A stretch of 64,000 bases of DNA from Steinernema hermaphroditum (Eukaryota > Nematoda > Chromadorea > Rhabditida > Steinernematidae). The stretch lies in assembly GCA_030435675.1 (NCBI GenBank), contig CM059622.1, forward strand, positions 8,432,001 to 8,496,000. The letters are read 5' to 3'. Shown in pieces: positions 30,303 through 42,399 of this stretch (the first letter of the stretch is position 1; every line of letters starts with the position of its first letter). The translations under genes and the position numbers were made by a program. The notes under the pieces are model-generated. The model saw only the letters and a list, made by a program, of their open reading frames with translations. It was not told the DNA's origin and searched no databases.

Positions 30303-30709
30303 TCATTTCGCTTCGGCGCTGTTCACTTTATACAAGGAGTTCACAGCGGCGTTCAGTGTGGCTGGAAAACGATTTATTCCGCTGAAGACCGAGTTGATTC
30401 CGTCGTTCCACTTCGAGCCGACGTTTAAGTGCACTTCTTCAGGAGACGGCAGCTGAAAGTCTATCGGAGTGCTTCTATAGCTCAGAGGGCCTACCTTCTC
30501 GCGGTAAACGATCGTTCCTGGCAAGATGTACTCCTTCAGCTTGGAGTAGAGTTCGGAGCCGCGCTCCGTCTTCAGCGACCACACCTCCTGGTCGATCGAG
30601 AGCTTCACGGCGCCGACGACCATTCCCCACTTCACTCCGATTCTAAACCACGGTTACAAGAGAGACATAAACAAAACGCCTACTTCAGAAGACGGCCCAT
30701 GAAACCCAT
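30303..30709 (-). CDS. MICOS complex subunit MIC13 (QIL1-like)
   Basis: Three exons: 30709-30684, 30642-30495 and 30452-30303, summing to 108 codons (107 aa), close to the 118 aa of human QIL1. MIC13 links MIC10 to the MIC60-MIC19 core and is needed for cristae junctions in the inner mitochondrial membrane. An N-terminal hydrophobic helix (WGMVVGAVKLSIDQEVWS) is followed by a charged region, LPSPEEVHLNVGSKWNDGIN, in which the conserved Trp-Asn-x-Gly-Ile pattern of the family is visible, and a short C-terminal helix. Too short for confident assignment by one motif, but length, single helix and WNxGI agree. The tiny first exon would be missed by simple ORF calls. Confidence 0.78.
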
Positions 30710-30980
30710 GTCGGCGACGAGGAAGTCAGATCTCTGAAACAGTCCTAAACAATTGGTGATGGAAGAAAAATAGTTCGCGAAAGAGGTTGAAGAGGGCCAG
30801 GAGAGCACGCGAGAGTCGTAGAAACACGAGTGGCCGCAAGATCAAAGTCCACAAGGGCGAATCCCTTCGACGCGCTGCAGGCGCTTCAGAATCAGAAGAC
30901 GGAGGACGGGGGATCCGCCGAAGTTCGTTTCCACGATAAATGATGCGAGACCTCCCGTAAACTTCGCACGTTGACTTCCA

Positions 30981-32352
30981 GTGTTTTAAAGGGACACGGT
31001 CATGGCGAAAAAAAGTTTTTAAAAAAATCTGAAAATTTTTCTACCCCCCTATTTTCGGGGTCGCCGAAAACGACGGTGAAGTCGGTTTCTCGCGAAACCC
31101 ATTAGTTTCCAAGAAATAGACCTTAGGCGGGGGCATGTGATTTACTACGGGTTTCGAGGCGATGTGCTGGTCCCAGCACGATATGCTTGAAGAGTCAGCG
31201 GTGGCGTACTGTAGCTCCCTCTTTCTTCTTGGTGTAAGGTTCGAGAGAAGCGAATTTTGTTTCCGCGATGCGCGGTTTTGCACCGCGATGGCGGTTTTGC
31301 ACCATAATGAGATTCGCATGGAGTACTTGCTGCATGGACGCCCGGATAAGACACGATTGGTGTATAGCAAATCGCTACGTCGGAAAGTGCAGAAGCAGTT
31401 CTATTTTAGATCTCCAAACGAGTGGCGCAAATCGGTCTTGTTGTGCGCCACTGAAGCTGTTCCATCTGTGGATCAAATGCAGCCGGGAGATTTACAACCA
31501 GAAGCGCAACCTATTTTAGCCATGATTCTCGATGACACTTTGGATGTCGTTCCCAGTGTGATCACAAAATGTTGATTGCAATGAAGAAATCGACATTGTG
31601 GATCAGCAAGAAGAAAGTGACTACGTTGAAGAGTAACGTTCATGTGCTGTCGATATCGATATCCGATTTCTACGAAGGACAACGGCCATGACACGAGAAG
31701 ACCATATCGTCACGCCTGATCGCGCCATCTTCAGGCAATGGAACAGATCGTAAGTAACCGAACTTCTTGCACCACTGTATCATCTGTGCTTTTCAGATCG
31801 CGATTGCCGATGGCAGGGGTAAAAGTCAGGGATCGGATGATCTTCGAATACCAAGTGGACGACTCGTCTTCTCCGCTCAGCTTGAATTTTCGTATATTTG
31901 ACAGAAAATGTGACAGGTAGCCCTATTGTATGCCTATGATTTTGTAATGGTCGCTTCAATCCGGCTTTCACGCTCATCGGCATTAGTAGGAAAACTACGA
32001 AGAGAGTCAGTGGCTTCGCCACAAACACAACATCTATGTCTGCTCATCGCAACACCGTTTATGTATCGCCGAAACAAAATTCGCTTCTCTCGAACCTTAC
32101 ACCAAGAAGAAAGGGAGCTACAGTACGCCACCGCTGACTCTTCAAGCATATCGTGCTGGGACCAGCACATCGCCTCGAAACCCGTAGTAAATCACATGCC
32201 CCCGCCTAAGGTCTATTTCTTGGAAACTAATGGGTTTCGCGAGAAACCGACTTCACCATCGTTTTCGGCGACCCCGAAAATGGGGGGGTTAGAAAAATTT
32301 TCAGATTTTTTAAAAAACTTTTTTTCGCCATGACCGTGCCCCTTTAAAACAC
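30981..32352. mobile_element. DNA transposon with ~285-bp terminal inverted repeats, non-autonomous
   Basis: The arm 30981-~31265 (starts GTGTTTTAAAGGGACACGG) is repeated in inverted orientation at ~32070-32352 with very high identity. The ~800-bp core has no transposase I recognise. On the plus strand 31270-31575 an open frame of about 100 codons (containing ILAMILDDTLDVV) continues out of the left arm; it could be captured host sequence or transposase debris. No target duplication is found at the outer ends: the flanks are CTTCCA and GGCGTG. The right end touches the hAT element at 32359, whose TSD overlaps the last bases. Confidence 0.8.
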
Positions 32353-32358
32353 GGCGTG

Positions 32359-33434
32359 CAGGGGTGGGCAATAGGTCGCTCCGATTTGGGGGGGGTCGGT
32401 TACCATTCGGAGCCGGCCGTCTGCGCGGAGCGGTGCGATATAAGCGCAGACGACAAGAGAAATGGCTTCGTTTATCAACGTATCCGATGACGGAGTACAG
32501 GTTCAGGGCACTTGCACCGCAGGGAAATCGTGGTGGGACCACTTACTTGTAGTCCCATCTCAGCCGCGTTTGTTAAATTTTTATAATGACGATCGGGTTT
32601 TTTTTCTTCAGCATCTTGTAGAGGAGAAAAATTCACTATGAGCTGACTATATGTCTTAAATACGAAGCTGACTTGAAAAAGCTGATTTCGAGATTCAAAT
32701 GTCAAATGTTTGGACCTCGTTTTAGGGCACTTCCCATTCACGGGGGGTATATAACCCCATATATTCTTGTACTCCATGGTGTGCTCTACAAGAATACATT
32801 CACCGTTTGTTTTGTTCTTTGGATCATTTTTATGGAATTATTTAGTCTGGAACACTATAAAACAACGTAAGGGGTCTTAAAACATCGACCTTGCTGTTAG
32901 GGGGAATTGTTTTTACCGATGTCCTGCGATCTAGCCAGTCGTATTCAGCATAGACTCATCTACAACAATATGCATAAGGCTCTGAAGTCACACTTGTCGT
33001 CGGGGTGTAAAAGTACTCTTATAATAGGATCATAAATTTCCGTCAAAAGTACCGTAATCGTTTGACTTAGTTTTAGGTCCTTTTTCGGTGACCGGGGGGG
33101 GGGGGATAACCCTACCCAGTCCTGTTCGCCATCGAGTCCTCTACAAGACTGTATGCACCGTTTGGTGTGCCCCTTGGCCCGAAATTGAGTAAAAGTCGAA
33201 AAGTGTTAAAAAAGTCGGTGACTAGGGTAGTGACTCTGCGTAGATCCCTCGTGACCCCACTTACACTGTTCAGAATTGTCTCCTCTACAATATGCTGCAT
33301 AACTTTCGGCAGTTTCAGCAAGCCATAAGGTGTAAAAGTGGTCAAAACCACGACCAATTGCCCCCAAGTGCTCCCGCAACGATATCCCTGACTGATCATG
33401 CCGTCGCTCCAAGAGCGACCTTTGCCCACCCCTG
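32359..33434. mobile_element. Non-autonomous hAT DNA transposon
   Basis: The ends are CAGGGGTGGGCAATAGGTCG and, inverted, AGCGACCTTTGCCCACCCCTG: a classical hAT terminal repeat. It is flanked by an 8-bp duplication ACGGCGTG at 32351-32358 and 33435-33442. 1076 bp, no hAT transposase frame visible. Subterminal CG-rich motif GGTCGCTC is shared by both ends. The insertion lies exactly at the right edge of the 30981-32352 inverted-repeat element. Confidence 0.9.
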
Positions 33435-33442
33435 ACGGCGTG

Positions 33443-34386
33443 TCAGGGCAGACATTTTCGCGTCCGTGACGAAAGCCACACCGTATTAGAAATGGATAAA
33501 CTTTCTCAGTTCGCATCTAATCTTCTCCAGATGGGTCGCAAAATGCTCAACAGTGAATTTCCTATCGATTCATCTGTTGGATTTTGCAAATTCGACTTCT
33601 GCGCGGAGAAATGGGTACACGGCGTGTAAGGGCGGACATTTTTGGCTCCCGCCACGAAGTAAAAGTCGCACGTCGCTTCCGAGAAAACATTTTGAAGAAG
33701 CCTTGTAACTTTTGGCCAGTCACATATATTTCGTCCCTTCTATGCGCAAAATGCTCGCCACACTCTAGTGCACAATTTCCGCTAAAGGTATCCCGATTTG
33801 ATGCCTTCTTCGAGGAGAAATGTACGATTCATGACAATAAACACTTAAAACGCATATCGCCAAAAATGACACTCCGTAGAAATGTATCTTCTCTCTTAAT
33901 TCGCGATGGATTTCAGTGAGTCGGGTCGCAAAATGTTCAGCAGAAGATTTTCTATCGATTCAGTGTTTTAAACTGTTGAATTTTGCAAATTCGACTTCTG
34001 CGCGGAGAAATTTGCATTTTGGTGCGGCAAGAATGGCAAGGCAAGAAACTGAAAACATTTTTCGTGGTCCTGCCACGAGATTATGAGAAAACTCCGCGGA
34101 GTGGGTAAATTCCGCGGATGGTAAATTCCGCGGATTATCAGGTAAACTTCAAAGATTTCGCAAATTTTCGCAATTAAACAGTGCAATTAAACAAGTAGCA
34201 GGTTTATCAAATAACAGTGAAAACAGTGTAACAAATGGAAGTTGTCAATAATGGAAGAGCGAATCATCATGAGCTACATCGTCGGAAAATAGATCGGATC
34301 TTAAATCTGAAAACACAATAAAATCAGTCGAGATACAGTGACAGAAACACGAGAATTGAGGCGATCCAGAATCATTTCGCGTAATT
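33443..34386. repeat. Repeat-rich interval with ~60-bp direct repeats
   Basis: Segments at 33553-33613 and 33947-34013 share TTTGCAAATTCGACTTCTGC and GCGGAGAAAT with neighbouring TATCGATTCA blocks. The sequence after the hAT (CGGCGTGTCAGGGCAGACAT) resembles 33618-33645. At 34096-34139 are three copies of the TCCGCGGA unit in the orientation opposite to the array at 34387. No coding gene is seen. Confidence 0.5.
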
Positions 34387-34590
34387 CGTCCGCGGAATTT
34401 ACCCTCTCCGCGGAATTTACCCACTCCGCGGAATTTTCCATCCGCGCAATTTACCCACTCCGTGGAATTTTCCATCCGCGGAATTTACCCACTCCGCGGA
34501 ATTTACCATCCGCGGAATTTACCATCCGCGGAATTTACCCATCCGCGGAATTTACCATCCGCGGAATTTTCCCATCCGCGGAGTTTACCC
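34387..34590. repeat. Minisatellite of 15-18 bp units built on TCCGCGGAATTTACC
   Basis: About 12 imperfect copies of CCGCGGAATTTACCCACT and shortened CCGCGGAATTTACCAT. Every unit contains the palindrome CCGCGG. Copies in inverted orientation lie at 34096-34139, so the two blocks could pair as a stem over ~250 bp. Confidence 0.85.
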
Positions 34591-35300
34591 GATACCCTGC
34601 CACGATAGCGTGGAAGCTTTTGTGTCACGGCTTCAATGGCGCTGACACGTCGTGAAAAATGTAAGCCTGATGAGGCGCTCAAGTCATGAAAAGGCCACAG
34701 ATGGCGGACAGATCCAAAAAGGCACAGATTCGCTCGACCGCGCATCGGCGGGGCCTCCTTTCTGTACGAAGCCTTCTCCTGGAGTGGAATCCCTTCGGTT
34801 ACGGTCCTTCTCTCCAATCTCCCGGCACCCACCGTCGCACCTTTTTCTCCCATCCCGAACCCTCTCAACAAAAGGTGCAATTTCCCATTGACTCGTTATT
34901 TAACTACTCTGAAAACAAACTGCGAGATCTCATCCTCCAAATCTGCGACTTTAATCATTTCATCAGTAAACAGTAGAACACAACGTACACGTACCCAAAG
35001 GAAATATAAGAACAGTAGGTGTCCAGAGCAGAGCTTCATTCTCGGTGGATCCGAAGCCTGTTGTGGAGGGTAAATCCAAGGCATCACAAGTCGGAAAAGA
35101 AAGAGGAGCGAGATTGTATCTAGAGGAGAACAACAAGACAGCAGTGAATGTACAAAAAGCGACAAAGAAACCGCCTACAAGAAAAAAGAACAGAATTATC
35201 ACTCGGCTTTGCGGAGCTTCATAAAATCAGGAAACAAAGGATATTAACCTTTCATACATACACGTCAACGACGAGAATCATAACACCCTTCTATAACACA
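34591..35300. other. Intergenic, downstream of GATAD2 gene
   Basis: No supported gene. Includes the probable 3' UTR of the GATAD2 gene. Confidence 0.4.
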
Positions 35301-37735
35301 CTATTTCTTGGACTTATTGGCCATCTGCGCCTGTGCCTGCTGGAACTGCCGCAACATCTGCGGGTTTAACATAGCGGCAGCGAGTGCGGGGTTCATTCCT
35401 CCAAGCATACTTGTTAGTGGACTAGAGGCAGCCGCGGCGGCGGCCGCAGTAGCAGCAGCGTTTCCCGCAGATCCACCTTGCTGAGACTGCGAAACTATCT
35501 GCGCCAGCAATGCCATGGCGAAATTCGGAACTGCCCTGTTCAAAGGATTCCACTAGAAAGCGAGAGGTTACAATAATCACACAGAAATAGGCATTACCGA
35601 ATTCATTAGTAGAGGATTACTCATCATTTGAGCTAGCTGAGCCTGTAGCTGGTTCGATTGTTGACCTTGTTGCTGTTGTCTCAGAGCGTTCAAAGCTGCC
35701 AATTGAGGAAGTTGACCTAGCATGGCAGCCATTGCATTCATGGTATTATTGTTAGAAGTGCTGGACGCCGAAGGGGCAGCACGCTTCTGAGACGACTTCG
35801 ATGAGGTATTCTGAAAATTTCCCATAGATTTTTTAGCAGGATCCTTCCTACCGGTGTGCTGGATCTCTGGTTAGATAGACTAGAAGACGAAGCTGCAGCA
35901 GCCAATTTTCGCTGGTTTGCAGCACTAAGAGATGAAGCATTCTGAGTGGAAGATGAAGCTGTGACGCCAAAGTGGGAGCTGCTCGAAGAACTGGAAGCGG
36001 TGGACGGCTGACTCGGCAGATTGTCGAACTTTCCAGCAGCAATCTGTTTGTCAAACTCCTTCTCCTGTTCAGCAATCTTTTGGAAAGCTCTACGCAACAG
36101 AGTGGTGTGATCAGACTTCAGTTTCTTCTTCTGAGCCATTTTCACGCAATGTTCGCAGTAAAGATGCAGATCATTTTCTGACGCGCCAATCGCCTTCCAC
36201 ACGGGCGTGAAATCAGTGCCACATTCTTCGCACCTATACGGAGAAACTTCTGGCTTCCTGAAAGCAGAGAGTTAACCAATTTATGACTACCATAGGTCTT
36301 ACTTTATCACATTTTTGTCTTTCAGTACACGCTGAACGACTAAATCAAGTCCCAACAAGTAACAGAAATCGGGCTGGTTGCCGTTCGGCACGAAATGCAT
36401 TGGCTGTGCGGGGCTACGAGGAGTTGGGATCTGCAAAACACTCTAAATTCACATTTCTCCTATTCAACTAACCTGCAACAGTTGCTGTTCAAGTGAACGA
36501 CGGAGAGCAAGTTTTGCCTGGGCGGCTCGCTGAGCTCCGGTCATCGTGTTCTGAGACGACGTTGACTGGACCGCCGGTGACGCCGCGTTCTTCCGGTTCT
36601 GCTGTTGGACGGCACTGAGAGCTGCAGCATTGTGTCCATTGGTAGCTGCCAAAAGAGCCTGTGCTTGTGCGGCGACACTTGGACTCAGCGTATTACCGCT
36701 GAGTACATTCCGAAGCATTTGCTGCTGTTGAGGAGTCAAATTTGCGAGTGCACCCGATATCGGGGCGAGGGAGGCGGGTGTTGTACTAGAGGTTCCCGGA
36801 TTTCTCGAAGAGTTCTTGTTGGTAGGAGTTCTATGGCTTGTTGAAATTGGTGCTACCGGCGGTTTATAAGCGTGTCCGTTCGTGTTTTGAGATATATTGG
36901 CTGTCATCTTGCGAACACTGTCAGTCAACTACAACAGGGAGGAAAATAATGACAAATTGACGTATAAATAACTTGCCGCCGCTTTAGCAGTTTGTTGCTG
37001 CTGCTGACTACGAAGCTTTCTCATCAAGGCAAGTTTCGCCTCTTCATTTCGCAAATTAGCTTCCAGCTCTTTGACTAATGTGGCGCGCTCTATCAGCTGA
37101 TCTGTCGTTGGAGCACTCGCTTTGATCTAAACATTAAAATTCTGCATTGATGTACTCAGAACAACATTAAATACCTTTTCATAAGACTCTCGCAAATCAG
37201 CAACTTCCTCATCGTTTAAAGACGAAACTTCGCTTTCATCGGACATATACACAACTTCGGATTTGTCCTTGGAGACCGTAATTCCAAACTTGCAGTCGAA
37301 CTGGTCGAGCGAGGCAGGATCTTCAATCCTCGCCTTCTTCTGGGGAGGACTCAGATCTTTATCACTGGACGATCCCGAATGAGCAGGTTCTTCATTTAGG
37401 TGCTCTGTCTTCATGGCTCCGTTCTAAACGCACTCTGATCTGTAAAAAGCATAGTTTACCACAAAACGTACACTATCCGGCTTTAAAAGACTGTTCGTGT
37501 CAAACACGGATGCTCCCGCAGGCATCTTGAGCTTCTCTTGCGCTTTCAGAGAACACGCACGAGTACTACGACGTAGCGAAGAGGGCGAGAGGTCCGAAAC
37601 TTGTGCGTTCGAGATCGAGGACGGATCGAGACTAACGGCCGAACTTTTCGTGGGAGACTCAGTGCCGGCGTCTACCTTCTTCGCATTACAGTCCCTTCCC
37701 ACTTCGGTGGTCGGAGAACTGCTACCGTTCTGCAA
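35301..37735 (-). CDS. dcp-66: GATAD2/p66 subunit of the NuRD chromatin-remodelling complex
   Basis: A p66-family repressor that links MBD2/3 to CHD4 in NuRD, acting in the nucleus. The region near 36.2 kb encodes a single GATA-type zinc finger: CEECGTDFTPVWKA then CEHCVKMAQKKKLK. The coiled coil CR1 (QLIERATLVKELEANLRNEE) lies at ~37.1-36.98 kb, where p66 pairs with MBD2/3. Between are Gln/Ala/Ser-rich regions. The last exon ends QAQMANKSKK. The frame at 37735 opens behind a TTGCAG acceptor with no ATG, so the true start is in an upstream exon not identified, or translation begins at the ATG at 37414 (MKTEHLNEE) after trans-splicing. Acidic MSDESEVSSLNDEEVADL lies between. The symbol is by family resemblance. 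Confidence 0.85.
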
Positions 37736-40700
37736 CGATTCAGATCAGTGCGGAAATCAGTGCCGATCGGTCGGGCGGCCGAGCACCGGCGGCAGAGGAA
37801 AAGGCGTGAACAGAACATGCGAATACAAAACGTAATGAATAAAGCATCGTCGGATGTTGTCGGCGATACGCACTTCTCGCGCTTGCGTTCGTTCTCGGCC
37901 AATCAATCGGCCGCTCGCTGGAGGGCAGCTCATGAGATGATGACAACAAGGATGGGCGAAGAACCACGGTAACTGTGCGGCTCTCCCTTCCTGCTGAGCT
38001 CACCCAAAACTGCCCTCTCTGCGCGTGCTGGCGAATTTCCGAAGGTCACTGACCAGCACAGCCGACTTATCACGCGCGATCGCCGTCTGCCAAAACAGAA
38101 GCAGATCACAGAAACTGCCCTCCGGAGCGCCAAGTCGGGGCAAACACATAGATACTCCAGGAGAGGGCTCAGAGCACGTAAGAAGGACCGCGCAACAGAT
38201 TCACGGTAATTTACAGCGAGACACGCAACTAGCCGGCGCCGACGACTCACAGCTACCTAACATCCCGCGTCGTGGCGAGACCGACCTTGTTGTCGGTGAC
38301 TAAACTCCGACGCGCTGAACAACGACAAAAGCAGAGAAACGAGTCCGTCCTCGAACAAGCCACGGATGGCCCGTCGGGAAGGCGCCTTTCAAAGGCCGAA
38401 TGGTTCCCGGGGCTCGAACCCTGAGGATCCAGGGAACTGTCGCTCTGCTCCCGCTTCACATTGGGGATTCCCTCGTTTCGGTTAGGGAAGAATTTCTTGG
38501 GAGATTTAGAGGAACTCCGATGTACATCTCGATGGAGTTCTGTCATTCCGCTTCTTGCAGCGAGTTTTAGGCAAACCCGGTCTGTCGGGACGTGCAGGGA
38601 GAGGGGATAGTCGCAGAGCAACTTTGAGGGGGTGGGGATTTGGTGTTCTCGCGGGGGACTAAGGCGCGAGAAGAAACGAAACGAGCGACTCTGGCGGTAG
38701 CGTCTTACAGTTAGATTTTCCTGTTTTTTATCGATTTAGGGAGAGGCGAGGCGCGAGGGTAGGCCCAGTGCACTTTGGCGCGCGCAGTCGCCTACTAGGA
38801 CAGACAAGCGGTTGTTACCTAAAATTATTACCGCTTTCGCGAAGAGTGCGTCGCGTCATCAATCTTCACCTACGCATCGCTGTAAGGCTCATGAGTTCCG
38901 CGCTTCGAGCCTACAGGGAACCATCGGAATCATAAGTCGGGGATGACGGCGGGCGACGTGTTGCCGTTGAGTGCTGACCGGGCGAAATTGAAAAGAACTA
39001 TCGATTTTTTGTGCTATTTGTGAATGTAGGAGGGTTGACGCGTCTCTGTGTTCATTATTCGTTCGCTCGGGCGCGAATACTCCTAATCGAGGGGCTAGCG
39101 TCGCCGTTCTCCACGAAGCGACCCGTTCTCTGTGGCACTCCCCTCAAGGTGGTTACCCTGGAGCTCCACTGCTGCTTACTAAAAGCCAAACTCGCGCGAC
39201 AGCTCTCCAAATAAGCTGCTTGAAGAAGGAGCAAAGCTTCTTCTTCGATTTATTCGTCTTCTGGCGGCATTAACTGGCTATTTTGGGCGAACAGAGAAAA
39301 GAAGGGCGTTCGACATGCTCATGGCAGAAAGCAGCAACGAGCTGAGTTCATCCGATAGTTTAAAAGACTTATCGCAAAAGTGGTAAACAACCTAGCCGAA
39401 GCGTGGCGTCGGATGAAATTGGGGATTTGACGAATAGAAGCCACGCGAGGGCGTCTTCGCCATTCAGTCGCCCCTGACTGAAGAGGTTGAAAGGGAGCAC
39501 CCAAAAACTCGCCCTGGACTGGACACTGACCATGTTTGCACAGTAACCGAACATCCTACAACGGAAGAAGAGTCCTCCTTCGCCTGGATTTGTCTTCTTT
39601 TGCCCGTGAGACTCCAGGAGATCATCCCCGACTTTCCTCGATGCTTTCGCGCACAATTCAGCTGCTCCGTTATGTGGGCGTCACTCACTTTGCCGTGGCC
39701 GACGGTCATCTGGAAGCCGGCGAGAGAGCGTGGGGACGCGCGCCGCAGACGACGAGAGTGTGATCATCGAAACGACGCCGTGGCGGGGGAAAGATCATTT
39801 TGCACGCGCTGAGGTGAGGAGGCGCTCTGATAGCGGATTCGAGGAGCGCAGGGGCACTTACGTGGTCGAGCAGAGCGTTCTCCGGACGGTCGTGGCGAGG
39901 CGACGAGAATCTCGGCGACATCTCGGAGGGGTCGGCGATCCGCGGAATCTCCGCCGCTTCGACGGTCATTTCGCAGGATTCGGAGGAGAACGGAGCGAAG
40001 GAGAGGGTTCTGGGGCGTCCTGAAAGCGGAGAGGGGTGAGGAGGGCGCTGACGGTCGGCGACGCGGATTCAGGGAGATGTGCGAAAGTAAGTCGACTCCG
40101 AAAATAGTATAAAATATCCGTTGGGAGAGCAGTGCGAGTGGTGAGCGAACGCGGTCGGCGACACGCGCGACGAATTTGGATCGTCAGGAAGCGGTGGAGA
40201 GGCGACACCGAAAACGAACTAACTACGGCGCCGAGACAGCAAACAGAAGTAGTTGGAGGGCGAGCAGCCCTGACAGTCGCCGACGCGCCACCGACGGTAA
40301 TTACCGAGGCCCCTAGGATGCTGGATTCTCGAGGGGGACTACGGTAGAGGGCTTGAAGGCGCGGGCCGGCGGAGGCGACGCCGGAGCGCACCCGAAACAG
40401 AGCATTCATCGTTCGAGAAAATAACACGCGCGCATTGATTGGCCCGGTCGGTCGTCGTTCGGTCGCCCGTTGACGATGACGATATGATGTGTGTTTGCTT
40501 TGGAGGAGCCCCGGGCGAAAAGTTATTCAAATGCCCAGGCGGCGTTAGCCCCTTGGAAACCGGAGCCCGGCTTTCTTCGAAGTCCTTCCGTGCCCTTCGG
40601 GGTACGGTATGAAACACGTGTGCAGACTGCGACTGCCACAGATGTCGATCGATCGCGATCCCAACACCAATTAGAGGAAGGAGGGCCAGAGGCGTCTTGA

Positions 40701-42068
40701 GGGGCGATGCGCGTCAAACTCGGAGGCGAGGAGAGCACACGGCGGGCAAACATAAAAATTGAATAATATAGTCGTGAAGCAGTGAGCGCGCGAGGAAACG
40801 CGTTCGGAGGAATCCCGCTCGGCCCTTCCGAGCACGACCCTCGATCTCTGCACTCCAAAATCAGAGTCCGAGGAGAAAAAGTTGCATAGCTGCGCTCGGT
40901 TATTCCCTCGAACATTAAAACGTGCGTTAGGCGATGAGTTGGTGGCGGTCCCTTGGAAAGGTCGCTCGGAGGCTTGAACTTTACTCCGTTGGATCGATAA
41001 TTCCGAGACTAATTAAGAAATATCCGAGTACGAAGCGGGACCGGACGGTGTTTTCGCCTCGGGAGGCCATAGTACAGTGACATCATCGAGGGCACTCCGA
41101 GCGTCGTCCCCTCGGCGATGGAAGGTGCCGTCGGAGGACTAAATCTCGGCGCCGCGCGGAGTTTCGGCAGACACGGAAGGGGCATCTATTTTGGAAACTT
41201 ATCGATCGGGCTAAGGACGCTTACGTAGCTATTTTCATCGCGGACGAGTTGACAGAACTGGAGGTAAGGTCGCCGCCGCTGTTGGCGGCGCCGAGTGCGT
41301 CGGACTCGGAACGGAGTGGAAACGGCGATAGGAGGCGAGTTATAAGTGCATGCGCGGTGATCGCGGCGACACGTGGCGTCGCAGAACGGCGACTCGCAAA
41401 ACAAATATCCGCAAAACACCCGGATGCTTGTCACGCGGCTACAGTACTCGCCCGGTGGCCATGTCCTTCTTGATAGGCCGGAGCAGCAAAGACGGTTGCC
41501 AAGCTTGGCTCCGGAAGTACCCGGTGGATTATGTTCCTGGAAGGGGGATTAGGCGATGACAGGTGGGGAAGAACGGAACCGATTCGAAGGGTGGGGGCCA
41601 AGAAGACCAGCTGAGTGGAAGGAGCACGCGAGAAGTAGGCGGAGGTCGATAATTGGCCCGAGGGAGGGGCGGTGAATCACAAAAGGAACTGTGCGCGACG
41701 AGAAAGGCGATGATAAGCGGAGAGTGGACAGAGATGAAAAGCGCCTTTTGGTGCGTCGCGACCGCGCGTGTCGCCTCCGAGGAGAAGCGACCGGGAGAGC
41801 AAGCTGCAGGCCGATGACACAGGCCTCGAGTACAATAAACACTCCGGTAACTCTGGAGCCGGAAGAGCGCTGGACGGAGCAGGCGTTCTGCTTTGAGGAG
41901 GTCGTTCAACTTCGTTGCCGGCTGGGTTACAGCTCAAGTGCTTAGCTTGTTTACTAACACAGGTGGCGCCTGACGAAAGACTATCGTTCGTGGAGAAACA
42001 GTTTCAACAAGGTGCTCATAAGGCCCCATTCTGAATGGAGGGAAAATTTCCGAAAAAGCAAAAAAAAT
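37736..42068. other. 4.3-kb gene-poor interval
   Basis: No confident gene. The sequence is GC-balanced and free of obvious transposons. Several open frames of 60-150 codons occur on both strands but lack domains. TACGGTAG copies lie at about 40336 and 40603. A possible tiny spliced gene is listed separately at 39764-39969. Confidence 0.4.
39764..39969 (-). CDS. Possible two-exon 50-aa protein, unrecognised
   Basis: A weak candidate. ATG at 39969, exon to 39862 with donor GTAAGTGCC, intron ending CACCTCAG, second exon 39808-39764 with stop. The exons sum to 51 codons and keep frame (ends PENALLDHRVQNDLSPATASF). No homolog is recognised. It may be part of a longer gene with an upstream exon near 40410 that encodes an Arg/Ala-rich N-terminus (MNALFRVRSGVASAG) like a mitochondrial presequence, or it may be chance. 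Confidence 0.22.
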
Positions 42069-42140
42069 TCCAACCAGCTACCTAAGGATATCTGATCGAA
42101 CACTACAGTCCTCCGCTCTACCAACTGAGCTATGGTTGGA
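42069..42140 (-). pseudogene. tRNA-Tyr (GTA) pseudogene with intron and deleted T-arm
   Basis: Read on the minus strand: acceptor TCCAACC, intact A-box/D-arm ATAGCTCAGTTGGTAGAG, anticodon stem GGAGGA with CTGTAG (anticodon GTA) followed by a short intron, then ATCCTTAGG. The acceptor complement GGTTGGA follows GTAGCT directly, so the whole T-stem-loop (B box) is missing. A T-run follows. The gap is what one would get by deletion between two CTGGTT direct repeats, one in the T-arm and one at the acceptor. The B box is required for Pol III, so it is probably silent. Confidence 0.75.
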
Positions 42141-42399
42141 CACTTCACCAGTCTTTCCAAAACATTACATGGCAAAGGAATCTAAGCCGAAATTCTGATA
42201 CGCACCGTTCTTGAGGAATTCCAGATCATCGATGTGACGACCTTTCCCCGTCTTGGCTCACAGATCCTCTGTATTGCGAGGCCTAATAGATCTCTGCGAA
42301 TGTCATAAATGGCGCGCAGCGTCGAAACGACGTGTGTGGTCGCGCGAATTTGTGTTTCCATCCACCCTCCACGCGGCTCCGAGTGGATCTTCAATTGCG

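Noticed and set aside
38400..38434. B-box-like GGGTTCGAGCCCC on the minus strand
   Set aside because: No A box or cloverleaf around it.
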